Shown: piece after piece, positions 28,201 to 42,756 of the stretch
Layout of the letters: each line of letters opens with the position of its first letter
Position numbering within the stretch: the stretch's first letter is position 1
Source of the DNA: Balanoglossus misakiensis
Lineage: Eukaryota > Hemichordata
NCBI GenBank assembly: GCA_040954595.2
Contig: CM082582.2
Coordinates: 4,340,001 to 4,404,000, forward strand
DNA length: 64,000 nt
Direction: 5' to 3'
The notes under the pieces: model-generated
Database searches by the model: none
Seen by the model: the letters and a program-made list of their open reading frames with translations, nothing else
What the model was told of the DNA's origin: nothing
Position numbers and translations under genes: made by a program

Positions 28201-29898
28201 AAATTCCAAGTCAACATACAAGGATGCCGTTTGTACAGAATACGTGAGGAAACTGGGAGAATAAAAAACAGACACAGCCATGTCAATGTTGAATAGTCAA
28301 ACTTGAATAACTGCTGTCTTGACGAGCTTTGAGATACACCCTAATCTGCATTCATTTTCGAATTCCCGTTTTGAATCTGTTGTGAAAATAGGAGAGAGAG
28401 TTTGTATTGACACGGAGCTTTATAGAGTCGTGACGTCATGTTTGCAACGACTGACGAAAGTACAACAAATAGTAATTACAATACAATATTTTCATTTTCT
28501 TGACATTTTCACAGAAGGCGCTAAATAGAGCCCTTTTATATGAATAAAGAAAACGCAAGGAATTGATCCGTCACGTTTCTTATTCAGTTCATATCTGGTC
28601 TGTTTTGTGATAATGTCCGGTTCAGACCAAACATCCGTCACAGTTATATTGCCATAAGTCTAGGGGGTGACCCATTTGATATTTTGGGAGGGATCGGAAG
28701 AATTTCGAAAAAATGTTGCTGCAGGCCGACTGTGTACATTGTAAATAGACGATCAGCCGTCTTGTAAAACCACGGTCACTACCTATACACACAAGCTGAA
28801 AACTAATGTGCGTTTGGTGAGCAAATACATGCTTTTGGTTGAGTGATTTATAAAAGTTCCTTCTACGGCGGCATTGGTAAGGAAGCGTTCCCATCATATC
28901 ATTTTTGCTTTAGTTTTCTGTTGATATATTAAAGGCCGATGGTCGTCCCATGCGAACGTGCCAAACCAGAGACTCTGGTTACTAAAACATATAAAGTCAA
29001 TGCTATAAGGCAGTGTGCTGGCCTTACAACAGACAAGATGGCGGCGACCATAGTCCGTGTCGGAGATCAGAAAAGGACAGCAAAGTGGGTGAAAAGATGG
29101 AACGAAACTAAATTCTACGTATACGGTGCACATGAAATATGGGAGGAAGTGAATGCACTATATGAATGCCTCGAACGCAAAATTTTGGATTGGGTGTAAT
29201 ATTTGTTCACAGGAAATTTCACACTCGGTTCACATGGTTCGCCCCTAAGCGGTCTCTGGTAGAAGCGAAAATATTTCATTGTGGAAAGATGTCTGTCATG
29301 AGTATAATTAGTTGTTTGTACTGTGCGTGTTTGCAATAAGGTGGAGCTCCGCCTCAAGACAATTCTCTCATTCCGCCATTAGTCGCTGTGTTATCTGTTC
29401 AGACGTGACAGCTAACGGCGACCCGCAGATACGCATGTGTCAGGATTTCTTACACAATTGAAAATCTAAAGCCATCGTATGTGGACCTGACAGTAGGCCT
29501 ACTGATAGTGAGAAGAACAATGGAACCATAGTAACAACTAACAGAGGAGCGTTTTACCACAAAAACCACTAAGACTTCGAGAACTACATGCATGTATATG
29601 AAAACCACGAAAGTTTTAGCGGCGGGGGGGGGGGGGGCAACGTATGATTCAAGTATTAATCAAAGTACATGTACAATGGGATCGCGTGAAATGATCATTG
29701 ATGAAATTAAGTGACACTGGTTGAAATCGAATCAATATGTGCACAATGTATCATTGCAGTCTCTGTATCAAATGGCGCCACCGTGATTCCTACTTTTCTT
29801 ATAATACATGGGGAATGGGGAAATAGCCTATACTCACCAATGGTCGAATCATAGCAGACACAGAAAGCGAATAAGTAAATCCAAACTTCCTTCGTCAT
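20441..29898 (-). CDS. Receptor C: cadherin-like/EGF/Ig/EGF/HYR/TM/TIR protein, complete
   Basis: Reconstructed exons (minus, 5' to 3'): 29898-29838, 28045-27981, 27346-27260, 26840-26739, 26346-26233, 25764-25641, 25355-25234, 24966-24777, 24342-24214, 23830-23646, 23128-23014, 22759-22634, 22477-22229, 21840-21688, 21527-21384, 20940-20441. They total 2466 nt, an open frame of 821 aa. A signal peptide (MTKEVWIYLFAFCVCY) is followed by the CxxCNFTR motif, a cadherin-like region (DVEDWPPVFNQSC), EGF (289-331), Ig (332-431), EGF (432-473), HYR (474-556), a membrane span (VISVLAILAFLICVLCVIGP) and a TIR domain (YDAFVSVKG, VHHRDFIIGEG, SEWCDYEV, FWKRLVKAMP). The tail of about 70 residues is acidic and Pro/Ser-rich with DDAPLI near the end. 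Compared with B, one extra intron of 1.8 kb splits the signal-peptide exon. The donor after 24777 (GTTTGT) is weak but fits the phase. Upstream TTG-initiated frame was not used; the ATG at 29898 is the only in-frame one. Confidence 0.87.
21072..21135 (+). other. tRNA-like remnant or tRNA-derived SINE head
   Basis: TAGCCTAGTGGT (21079-21090) matches the pol III A box in 11 of 12 positions. AGTTCGAATAC (21122-21132) resembles the B box. The spacing suits a tRNA, but the acceptor stem does not pair, so it is not a working tRNA. It lies in a receptor C intron. Confidence 0.35.
22786..22932 (+). repeat. Dispersed repeat family R1, copy 2
   Basis: Shares GATATCAAATGACGTCAGAC, CAACTTCAGCAACGTGG and TGATGAGGCACC with copy 1, with internal deletions; it lacks the later open-frame part. 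It lies in the intron between the Ig and second EGF exons of receptor C. Confidence 0.65.
24064..24208. repeat. (CAAA)n microsatellite
   Basis: Imperfect then near-perfect CAAA units directly downstream of the first EGF exon of receptor C. Its end lies only 6 bp from the splice donor at 24212-24213. Confidence 0.9.
25069..25205. repeat. (CAA)n / (CAG)n / (CAGA)n compound microsatellite
   Basis: Three successive simple repeats in an intron of receptor C. The Cys/Leu/Val-rich frames across them are artefacts. Confidence 0.92.
28148..28161. repeat. Poly-G run
   Basis: Fourteen G in intron 1 of receptor C. A similar run of fourteen lies at 29624-29637 in the same intron. Confidence 0.95.
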
Positions 29899-30630
29899 TG
29901 TTCTTAAAATGGACAACAGTGAGCGTACCAAAAAAGATGCATGTTCGCGATAGCAAGATGGCGAAGCGACTTCCTTAATCAAACTTTGTTTGTGTATTAA
30001 AATCTGAGATTGATAGCAAGTTTACATGATCTTGTGACCGGGAAGAACCATTTTCTATGTAGGTTCGTCCAACGGGGACAGTGAGGGGGGAAATGAACCG
30101 GATATCTCAAAGCGTTAACACAAAAAAATAGAGAAAACCGGTTTTTGGAAGGCTATTTAAATTTGTTGTCATGTGATTCTGGAGTTAACAATGGTCACGT
30201 CACACTGAAGAAATTAAAATGTTCTCCTACATGTAAGCTTTCGGGAAAAATATAGTTTTAGGGGATTCTGAGCTCCATAATTAACAGAGAAATGTGTATT
30301 TCAAAAAGTGAATTAAGATGACAATTTAATAATCACTAAGGTTTCAGATATGTTGTTTGAAGACTAGACGACCGACTTCAATCAAATCCTCATTCTCATG
30401 TTCAAGCAGGGCCCTGTAGTACAGTGGACGCGCAGACATTGTGACGTAAGTAGCAAGTGAGTCCTTCATTCGCACACCATAAACGACGAAGAAGGAAGTA
30501 TGAAGGAAAATATTACATCGTATTATGTGTCAGTTTTAATATATTTTGTCTACAAAGCAACAAGGGAGACTAACATTTTGTACAAACAGATAAAGACGCA
30601 TATTATATAAGAGAAAATAGCGTATGGTAA
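29899..30630 (-). promoter_or_regulatory. Upstream region of receptor C, cut by retrotransposon insertion
   Basis: About 730 bp lie between the ATG of receptor C and the 3' LTR of the retrotransposon. The core promoter and 5' UTR of gene C should be here unless transcription starts in the LTR. I could not assign a promoter element. Confidence 0.4.
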
Positions 30631-30634
30631 CGGT

Positions 30635-31153
30635 TATTACGGTTGGTTTCTCATGATGTTCATGCATTGGGGAATCTGTAGCGATGAGGTATCGGGCTCT
30701 GACGAGAACAGTGATCCACGGAGACACGTATCTGATTCACGTTCATTTATTGTCCGGAATTATATAGTACATCAACTACGCCCAGTAAAGTACATGAGGA
30801 AGGGAACGAACTCAGTAGCCTGAGGTACTCCCATCTCCCGTTAGATTATTTCTCCCTAACTTTGGAAACAAAGTTATCTTATAATTACTTTTCTCAAGGC
30901 GTGGTTAATAATGTAAAATATATGTGTTACAATTTCATTGGGCATCAGTCAACTCTATACGAACCAATTTACATAAGGTGTTATATAACAAAGTCAGTTC
31001 GGTGATGATTGACAATCAGAGCAGTCAGTTAAACACCCGCTCTCCCTATCTACTTCAAATACATAAAATCAAATACTATCAAACATTGACATTCCCGAGC
31101 TCTGGATTAATTAACCCTTGAAATCGTATTTGACCTTTATACAGATCGTAACA
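30635..31153 (-). repeat. 3' LTR of the chromovirus
   Basis: 519 bp, matching 37428-37946 at a constant offset of 6793 with no indel. In element orientation it begins TGTTACGATC and ends CCGTAATA. It contains a TATAAA close to its 5' end and an AATAAA. It is the LTR nearer receptor C and points toward it. Confidence 0.95.
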
Positions 31154-31166
31154 CTCCCCTCCTTTT
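31154..31166 (-). other. Polypurine tract
   Basis: AAAAGGAGGGGAG in element orientation, directly before the 3' LTR; the expected primer site for plus-strand DNA synthesis. Confidence 0.85.
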
Positions 31167-32175
31167 AAACCAATGCGTCCCGCATTGGACACAAATCTCT
31201 TAAAGAGCAGTACACCAAGGGTAATCGTTCAATTCCACCCCAAGAATATATTAAGATGTACCGTATGATTTTGAAATGTAAGAGTACAATATATATAACA
31301 AAATTGAAGTAAAATATTTAAAAAAATCGAGTCATGTCTATGAAGTGATCGTCTTGAAAAATTACAAAATTACAATACAAAAATTACTACAGAATAAAAG
31401 TACATATAAACTTAAAATAGTATGTGCTCATAAAACCTTCGCACACATATCCACCTACTAATAGAAACAATACAATCGCAACTCCTTCTGTAAACCCATA
31501 AAACGTTGTATCCACTATTGAACACAATCTAAATATCTGTTGTCTTATTGACTCAAAAGAAACACTCTTGCATTCTTTTACATCGAACGATCATCCGACA
31601 TTCCTTATTCTCGAGTTACATCATGTCGGGCAAATTCAATAACCTTTAAAAATTTAAAACTGAAACATCTTAGCGTTTTGTCAAAAATCCACTCTTTACA
31701 ACTTCGAAAATGGCATTTTCTTCATTCGAAAATCGGATTTTCTTTGGTTTCTTTATACAAACACATAGCCATTAAAAGGGGCTATTTACACAAATTGGAC
31801 CATCTATTTTAGGTCATCAAACGAAAGGCAAATTCAACTCACAACATTTTTCTCCAGTGTTAAAATCTCTGCAACTTCAAACTTCACTGGTAATTTCTTT
31901 ACAACTCAAATACATAAACACATTTAAACAGAGTGACACGGGAACCAGGTTGCACAGCACTTACAACTAAACTCAGCAAACAACGGACTATAAAATGTCA
32001 TTTGACAACTTACGTAACATTAAACGAATCAAGGGACACGCCAATCGTACACTCACTCATACAGGCCGGCCAACACTCATACCTCTCAGTCATATTCACA
32101 TTTTCAATTCACCCAACCACGTGTCTCCCTTTTCCGTTTTTTTTCTGTTACGCATATATTTCTCTGTCCATAGAT
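31167..32175 (-). other. 3' non-coding region of the retrotransposon
   Basis: About 1 kb of AT-rich sequence between the gag-pol stop and the polypurine tract. Short frames here show no envelope-like features. Confidence 0.6.
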
Positions 32176-35100
32176 TTAAATGTGCAAATGTGCTATAACC
32201 TGTTTCCCTTGTATCTTTACAGGATTTCTTATCAAATACTCTTTCGCAGTTTCGTTCAAATTGTCTTCATCCTCCCACGTATTATGTTTGTTTGAATAAT
32301 TCTTCCACTTAACCAAATACTGTAATTTCCCATTTCTATATCGACCCTTTAACACATTGTCTATATCGTAAAATGGCTCAGAAGCATTAGTCTGACAATT
32401 TCCATTGTTGTCAGTTTCATCGAAAGCACTGGGATTTGTCCTTGACGACAAATCTCTCAATCCCAATCCATCAATTTGATCAGAACCATTTTCTGATTCT
32501 GCATATGTTTCTGCTTCTGGACTTTGACATATTTCGGTCCCATTTTCATAATTTGTGGTTTCTGGGACATCGTTTTCTTCACACGACTCATCAGATGAGG
32601 ATGAGTCAAACTCAGAGGGGCGCAAATAAGCTCTTTTAAGTCTATTCACATGAATGACCTTACGATAATTCCTGGTGCTATTTATGAAACGCAACTTGTA
32701 ATTAACAGGACCCACCTTCTCAGAAATAATGTAAGGACCTGTCCACTTATGTACGAATTTCTTATTAACTCCTGGTTTAACAGATGGTGTGTATAAATAT
32801 ACAGGATCCCCCACTTTAAGATTTTGTGACCGTTGGATATTTTGATCATAACGGTCCTTCATATTCTGTTGATATCGATCTATATTCTCTTTGGCGATTT
32901 TATGAGCTATCTCCCTTTTAGCAGCTAAATGTTTAAGGTGTGTATCTATATTTCTCGTCCTCCCCTCAACTGGCTGGAATTCAACATCCATGGGCAATGT
33001 GGGATGCCGACCATATAACAGATAATAAGGACTGAACCCACTGGACTCTTGAGGGCTAACTCTATAAGCGAAAAGCACTGAACTTAGGTACCGATCCCAA
33101 TCTTTCTGTTTACTATCGACAAACATGGACAGCATGTCGACTAGGCAACCATTGAAACGCTCTGTAAGGCCATTAGTCTGTGGACGATAAGGGGTCGAAA
33201 CTTTCCTCTGGATGTTGAAAAATTTGCAAGTTTCACGAACTACTTGGGATAAAAAATTCGATCCCTGATCACTCAGCAAAACTCTGGGGCTGCCATAAGT
33301 AGCAATTACTTCATCAAACAAGATCTTAGCGACTGTCTCAGCTCGTGCATTACGTAATGGATATGCTAGTGGAAATTTAGTAAAGTAATCAGTAAGTACT
33401 AAGATGTATTTATGACCATCATAAGTTCTAGGGAGGGGTCCCACAATATCCATACCCAGTCGGTCCCAGGGTCCTGATACTGGAATAGGTAACAACTTAG
33501 CATGAGTAGGGGGTGTGGCTCTCTTTCGTGTGTGACAATGTGCGCATGTCTTTACGTACATATTAACATCCCGGGGCATCCTTTCCCAAAAATACCTCTG
33601 TCTTAAAACTCCCAACGTTTTAGTGTATCCCAAATGTCCCGCTAAAACACAATCATGAGCCCACCGCAGAACATAATTTCTTAAGGACTTAGGTATCACA
33701 ACCTGTCTAACACAATCTAATTTACTAGCTGATTTCCCCGTGGGTTTCCAAAAATGATACAAAACCCCGTCAACAATGTCATAATTTGGAGCCATACTAA
33801 CAAATTTACGAGCTAACTTTTGATCAGTTGGTAACTCATCATTCTCTAAATAATTAAGAAATTTACTCAAATAATTATCCTTTCTCTGTTCTCCCTTCAT
33901 TCGTGATTGCACCTCACTGTCGAATGTTTTATCCACTTCAGTGTTGGAAGCATTTTCCTCCACGTCAGTGTTAGAAGTGTCGTTAGAACTGTTAAGTAAA
34001 ATCCCATACCCAGATGAGTCCTCACTATTAGCAGAATTATGAACCTCAGGTTCGGTTTGTTGCCCTGTATGTATATTATTTATACAAGGTGAGTTTATGG
34101 GCACAGTGTTTACACACTTATCTACCATTGGCTGACTGTTAGGCTTGTAATTCATTTCAGGCGCATGCTCTAAATCAGTGACGTCAGACTTGTACCCCTC
34201 ACATTGTTGATATGGTCTCCTTGACAACCCGTCAGCATTCATATGTTTCTTACCAGGTCTATAGATAATTTCGTAATCGTACTGCTGCATGGTCATTATC
34301 CAACGGCCAATACGCCCCCTTGGTATTTTCTGTTTAAACATGTAAGTCAGATTGGAATGATCAGTCACTATAGTGACATGGTTGCTCCGTACATAGTGAT
34401 CACATTGTCGGATAGCATGAATGACGGCCAAAGCTTCCAATTCTGTAATTGAGTAATTTCTTTCGTGACAGTTTAAACTTCGACCCCCATATAAAATCAC
34501 TCGTTCAACACCATTCTGTCGTTGAGCTAAAACAAACCCCAGGGCATGAGTGGAACTATCGGTATAAATTGTGAAATTTTCATTCATATCAGGATACCCT
34601 AGAATTGGTGCTTGACACAGGACATGTTTTAATTTCTCAAATGCATGTTCGCATCGATCATCCCATTCAAATTTCGTGTCCTTTCCCAACAATTTATGCA
34701 GAGGCCTTGCAATGATCGAGAAATTCTTTATAAACTTTCTATAATAATTGGCCAACCCCAAAAATGATTTCAGCTGTGTGACAGTATGGGGACGGGGATA
34801 TTCTTTAACAGCTGTTACTTTACTCTCGTCAACCGCAATTCCATTCTTACTGATAATATGACCCAAAAATTTAACACTCTTTCTCATAAATTGACATTTG
34901 CTGGGCTTTAATTTCAATCCAGCTTGACGTAACCTGGTTAGGACAGTATCAATGTGTTGAAGATGCTCCTCAAAAGAGCTGCTAAATATAATAATATCAT
35001 CAATATAACATAACACATATTGCCACATAATATTGCGTAACACGTGTTGCATAGTACGCTGAAAACAACTGGGACTATTTCGCAACCCCTGGGCAAGTCT

Positions 35101-37350
35101 CCTGTATTGATATAAACCTTGATGTGTGACAAAAGCTGTTTTTGGTCTGCTCTCTTCATCTAATTCCAATTGAAAAAATCCTGACTGTAAATCAAGCGTC
35201 GAAAAATACTGAGGCTTATTCTTGCCTAACATTTCAAGAGATTCGTCAGTTCTAGGTAAGGGAAACGAATCAGGCACTGTAATATTATTCAAATGACGGA
35301 AATCTGTGCAAAAACGCCACGAACCATCAGGCTTTTTGACTAAAACTACTGGACTAGCAAACGGTGAAGTGGACGGCTCGATAATATTTTGTTCTAACAG
35401 CTGATCAACTTGTCGCTCTAGTTCACGCCTTTTCTCAGGCGTTACTCGGTAAGGTGGGCGACGGAACGGGGCAGCACCCTCTTGTAATCGTATTGTATGT
35501 TTGATTACATCACAGTTGCCTAAACGACCACTAGAATCAACAAAAGCTTCCATATTGTGCAGTAAAACATCTCTAAGCTGTTTACGCTGTGCCTTAGTTA
35601 TCTCTAATTCATTAAATTTCAATTGACCCATCAAATAATCCGTCTCTTTCTGTGTACGGGGCCCTTGAGGTGAGACACAATTAACGGCAGTATTATCGAG
35701 TGGGACTATTTCACTATTACGGGGCAAAGGCGAAAACATTCCAACAACACTGTTTTTCTTAATTTTGACCACAGTATCCAAAGTGTTTACAACTCGCATT
35801 GGAAGAAAATTCTTATTCGAATAGGCCAACCCCTTAGCTACCAAAAGACCCGGGGTTAAGCGTGTTCGTTTATCACAAATACAACCTAAAACTCCAGTAA
35901 GATATTTATACGGTACTTTCACTGGAATAACCATTTCACTTCCAGGTGAAATGTTAACATCAACATTTGTTCTTAACGGTACGTCTGATTGTAATCTTAA
36001 AATATTACCCTTGAAATCAATAACAGCTCTATAACGCTTCATAAAATCAAGTCCCAAAATCAGATTATGCTGAAGAGACTCAACTAAATTAACATACAGT
36101 AATACACGCTTATTCCCAATAAAAGCAGGTATTTTCATAAATCCAATTACCTTCAATTTGTCTTCGTGTGCTGTATGTACACAATTATATCTGGACTTGA
36201 ACATCGGATAATTCTTTAGAGCGGGAATAAGCTCTAACAACCGAATAGGAGCTACAGTAATATGTGCTCCAGTATCAATTAATGACGTCACTTTTTCATG
36301 ACATATTGAAATTGGAATAACATTCTCATGAAAAGCACACCCATCTTTGTTAACAAAGTTTACACCATCTTTAACATTATAGGCACCCTCTTTCCCGAGT
36401 GCATTTATACCTGTACATGACCTCCTGTCGGACGATCCATCAAAATAAAATTTCCGACTAGGCTTCGAAACATTTCCAGAGAACCCATATTTTGAACAAT
36501 TTCTAGCTATATGATCGTAACGCCCACAATTAAAACATGCACGGGAATTAAATTGACTATGTCGAGGAAAACGTTGGGCAGAGTGCCCAGTAAAATTATA
36601 TCTGTTCCTCTTTACCTTATAGTCTATTGTTCGTTCTCTTGCTCTGTAATTCGGCGATTTCTTCTCTCTTTTTGTCGATCGTCCTCGATGATCTGCCGCG
36701 CTTGATTTGGTCTTCATTTCTTGATCTTCTTGTTTCATCTCGTCAATCCGTGTCGAGATTTGTTGTAAAAGACCCGCTTCTGGCTCGTCTGTCTCTGGTA
36801 ATCCTGCCACGACCTCTGCTGTTCGAGCATGTTTGTACGCTGTTTCGAAGTCCTTAGGTGTCATTCCCGCTACGAACTTTAGTATGTCCGGTCTCAGTCC
36901 GTTCATGAAGAAAGATAGTATTTCCTCATCAGTCTTTTTCGCTTTTTCTGCTTTTTCGCATATTAATTCCGCATATTGTTCAACAGTCTGGTCCGGCAGT
37001 TGCTTCAGGCGAAACAGTTTCTCGTCATACAGCCACATCGGACCGCACTTATCAAAACGAGCGAGGAAGACATTTTGCAGTGTCGTCAAGTCATTTTTCT
37101 TTTCAGCAGACAGTCTGTAGAACCATCGCTCCGCTTCACCAGTCAAATATAGTCCGATTCCTTTAAGCCGTTTCTCGTCTGACCATTGCTTAAAGTCAGC
37201 AAAATCTATATATTTTTTCCACCATCGGTGTGCATTCTCAGTCTCTGTACCCGAAAAGAAACCTGGGCCTACCTGACCTCCAGCTCTGAGTGTAACCTGT
37301 CGTATTTCCGATATTTGACTGTTCATGTCGTTTAGCATCTCGCGATCCAT
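32176..37350 (-). CDS. Chromovirus gag-pol polyprotein with C-terminal chromodomain
   Basis: Single uninterrupted frame of 1724 aa from the ATG at 37350. The frame stays open for 21 codons upstream to a GTG, but no earlier ATG lies in it. Domains in order: gag capsid-like region (about 30-190, with HRWWKKYIDF and RFDKCGP); CCHC zinc knuckle (CFNCGRYDHIARNC, about 272-285); aspartic protease (IDTGAH, about 358); reverse transcriptase (YIDD near 783); RNase H (TDSSTHALGF, about 927); integrase with HHCC zinc finger (about 1230-1275) and DDE core (MDIVGP, SDQGSNF, NGLTERF); chromodomain (about 1660-1712, YLVKWKNYS...NTWEDEDNL). All catalytic signatures are present. Gag and pol share one frame, so no frameshift is needed. 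The chromodomain is thought to guide integration in this clade. Confidence 0.95.
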   Translation of the reverse strand: MDREMLNDMNSQISEIRQVTLRAGGQVGPGFFSGTETENAHRWWKKYIDFADFKQWSDEKRLKGIGLYLTGEAERWFYRLSAEKKNDLTTLQNVFLARFDKCGPMWLYDEKLFRLKQLPDQTVEQYAELICEKAEKAKKTDEEILSFFMNGLRPDILKFVAGMTPKDFETAYKHARTAEVVAGLPETDEPEAGLLQQISTRIDEMKQEDQEMKTKSSAADHRGRSTKREKKSPNYRARERTIDYKVKRNRYNFTGHSAQRFPRHSQFNSRACFNCGRYDHIARNCSKYGFSGNVSKPSRKFYFDGSSDRRSCTGINALGKEGAYNVKDGVNFVNKDGCAFHENVIPISICHEKVTSLIDTGAHITVAPIRLLELIPALKNYPMFKSRYNCVHTAHEDKLKVIGFMKIPAFIGNKRVLLYVNLVESLQHNLILGLDFMKRYRAVIDFKGNILRLQSDVPLRTNVDVNISPGSEMVIPVKVPYKYLTGVLGCICDKRTRLTPGLLVAKGLAYSNKNFLPMRVVNTLDTVVKIKKNSVVGMFSPLPRNSEIVPLDNTAVNCVSPQGPRTQKETDYLMGQLKFNELEITKAQRKQLRDVLLHNMEAFVDSSGRLGNCDVIKHTIRLQEGAAPFRRPPYRVTPEKRRELERQVDQLLEQNIIEPSTSPFASPVVLVKKPDGSWRFCTDFRHLNNITVPDSFPLPRTDESLEMLGKNKPQYFSTLDLQSGFFQLELDEESRPKTAFVTHQGLYQYRRLAQGLRNSPSCFQRTMQHVLRNIMWQYVLCYIDDIIIFSSSFEEHLQHIDTVLTRLRQAGLKLKPSKCQFMRKSVKFLGHIISKNGIAVDESKVTAVKEYPRPHTVTQLKSFLGLANYYRKFIKNFSIIARPLHKLLGKDTKFEWDDRCEHAFEKLKHVLCQAPILGYPDMNENFTIYTDSSTHALGFVLAQRQNGVERVILYGGRSLNCHERNYSITELEALAVIHAIRQCDHYVRSNHVTIVTDHSNLTYMFKQKIPRGRIGRWIMTMQQYDYEIIYRPGKKHMNADGLSRRPYQQCEGYKSDVTDLEHAPEMNYKPNSQPMVDKCVNTVPINSPCINNIHTGQQTEPEVHNSANSEDSSGYGILLNSSNDTSNTDVEENASNTEVDKTFDSEVQSRMKGEQRKDNYLSKFLNYLENDELPTDQKLARKFVSMAPNYDIVDGVLYHFWKPTGKSASKLDCVRQVVIPKSLRNYVLRWAHDCVLAGHLGYTKTLGVLRQRYFWERMPRDVNMYVKTCAHCHTRKRATPPTHAKLLPIPVSGPWDRLGMDIVGPLPRTYDGHKYILVLTDYFTKFPLAYPLRNARAETVAKILFDEVIATYGSPRVLLSDQGSNFLSQVVRETCKFFNIQRKVSTPYRPQTNGLTERFNGCLVDMLSMFVDSKQKDWDRYLSSVLFAYRVSPQESSGFSPYYLLYGRHPTLPMDVEFQPVEGRTRNIDTHLKHLAAKREIAHKIAKENIDRYQQNMKDRYDQNIQRSQNLKVGDPVYLYTPSVKPGVNKKFVHKWTGPYIISEKVGPVNYKLRFINSTRNYRKVIHVNRLKRAYLRPSEFDSSSSDESCEENDVPETTNYENGTEICQSPEAETYAESENGSDQIDGLGLRDLSSRTNPSAFDETDNNGNCQTNASEPFYDIDNVLKGRYRNGKLQYLVKWKNYSNKHNTWEDEDNLNETAKEYLIRNPVKIQGKQVIAHLHI

Positions 37351-37408
37351 GCTGTAATCTTTCCGCTGGACGTCGCCGTTTCTGTCTCCGATGGATTTGT
37401 TTCGTCTA

Positions 37409-37425
37409 CCCACGTATCTCCACCA
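37409..37425 (-). other. Primer-binding site
   Basis: Reads TGGTGGAGATACGTGGG two bases (CA) after the 5' LTR. The TGG start matches the CCA end of a tRNA. The 2-bp gap fits trimming of LTR ends by integrase. The tRNA species was not identified. Confidence 0.65.
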
Positions 37426-37427
37426 TG

Positions 37428-37946
37428 TATTACGGTTGGTTTCTCATGATGTTCATGCATTGGGGAATCTGTAGCGATGAGGTATCGGGCTCTGACGAGA
37501 ACAGTGATCCACGGAGACACGTATCTGATTCACGTTCATTTATTGTCCGGAATTATATAGTACATCAACTACGCCCAGTAAAGTACATGAGGAAGGGAAC
37601 GAACTCAGTAGCCTGAGGTACTCCCATCTCCCGTTAGATTATTTCTCCCTAACTTTGGAAACAAAGTTATCTTATAATTACTTTTCTCAAGGCGTGGTTA
37701 ATAATGTAAAATATATGTGTTACAATTTCATTGGGCATCAGTCAACTCTATACGAACCAATTTACATAAGGTGTTATATAACAAAGTCAGTTCGGTGATG
37801 ATTGACAATCAGAGCAGTCAGTTAAACACCCGCTCTCCCTATCTACTTCAAATACATAAAATCAAATACTATCAAACATTGACATTCCCGAGCTCTGGAT
37901 TAATTAACCCTTGAAATCGTATTTGACCTTTATACAGATCGTAACA
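37428..37946 (-). repeat. 5' LTR of the chromovirus
   Basis: 519 bp, same sequence as the 3' LTR. It carries the element's own promoter. The cggt duplication follows at 37947-37950. Confidence 0.95.
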
Positions 37947-37950
37947 CGGT

Positions 37951-38442
37951 GTATCTATATAAAGATGCCGTGAGTGCATGATATATGAAATAGGAGGTCA
38001 CCATGGTCACCAAAGGTCATAAGTGACCCCATATATTTTTCCCTTCCTGATTACATGACCTTTAACGATATAATTCATGTTTTATTACAGTGGCTGTTTG
38101 GAGTACTGAATTTATGATCAACGGAAATATGACAGTCTAGTCATACATGTATATGATTGATTGATTGATTGATACATGAACTTTTTGAGGCAAATTTCGT
38201 TCAACAGGAACATGCGATAGATAACAAATTCTGTTGTCACTGGATTTCTATGCCACAAATTAAACAGCTAAATGTTGAAGTGTTATGAAGAAACTACATT
38301 AAATAATCCGCTTTTGTCTTCTTTATCGTTGGTCTGCTAAGAATCAAAATTTATTTTTGTCGATTTGCTATCCAATACACTATAATTCTAGATACATTGC
38401 ACGAAAGTACTGCGTAAAAGTTAATGACGTAATGTATACAAA
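37951..38442. other. Intergenic, downstream of the carboxypeptidase gene
   Basis: AT-rich, with a short GATT repeat near 38154-38173. It should hold the carboxypeptidase 3' UTR. Nothing else is seen. Confidence 0.5.

Positions 38443-42756
<4,314 letters not shown>

Larger units (their letters stand above)
30635..37946 (-). mobile_element. Intact Ty3/gypsy LTR retrotransposon with chromodomain (chromovirus)
   Basis: The element is 7312 bp and lies on the minus strand. It has two 519-bp LTRs, a primer-binding site, one gag-pol frame, about 1 kb of 3' non-coding sequence, and a polypurine tract against the 3' LTR. The 4-bp direct repeat cggt (plus strand) flanks it at 30631-30634 and 37947-37950, a target-site duplication. 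I saw no difference between the two LTRs on reading them side by side, so the insertion is recent. No env frame is present. Confidence 0.96.

Noticed and set aside
28939-29199. 86-aa plus-strand frame
   Set aside because: It lies in intron 1 of receptor C, has no recognisable domain and no splice or composition support.
31167-32175. An env gene between pol and the 3' LTR
   Set aside because: No long frame, signal peptide or membrane anchor is present in this stretch.
34938-35159. 73-aa minus-strand frame inside the retrotransposon
   Set aside because: It is a shadow of the reverse transcriptase coding sequence in another frame.
37351-37413. GTG start of the gag-pol frame, 21 codons before the first ATG
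   Set aside because: A GTG start is unlikely in an animal element; the ATG at 37350 is the better start.
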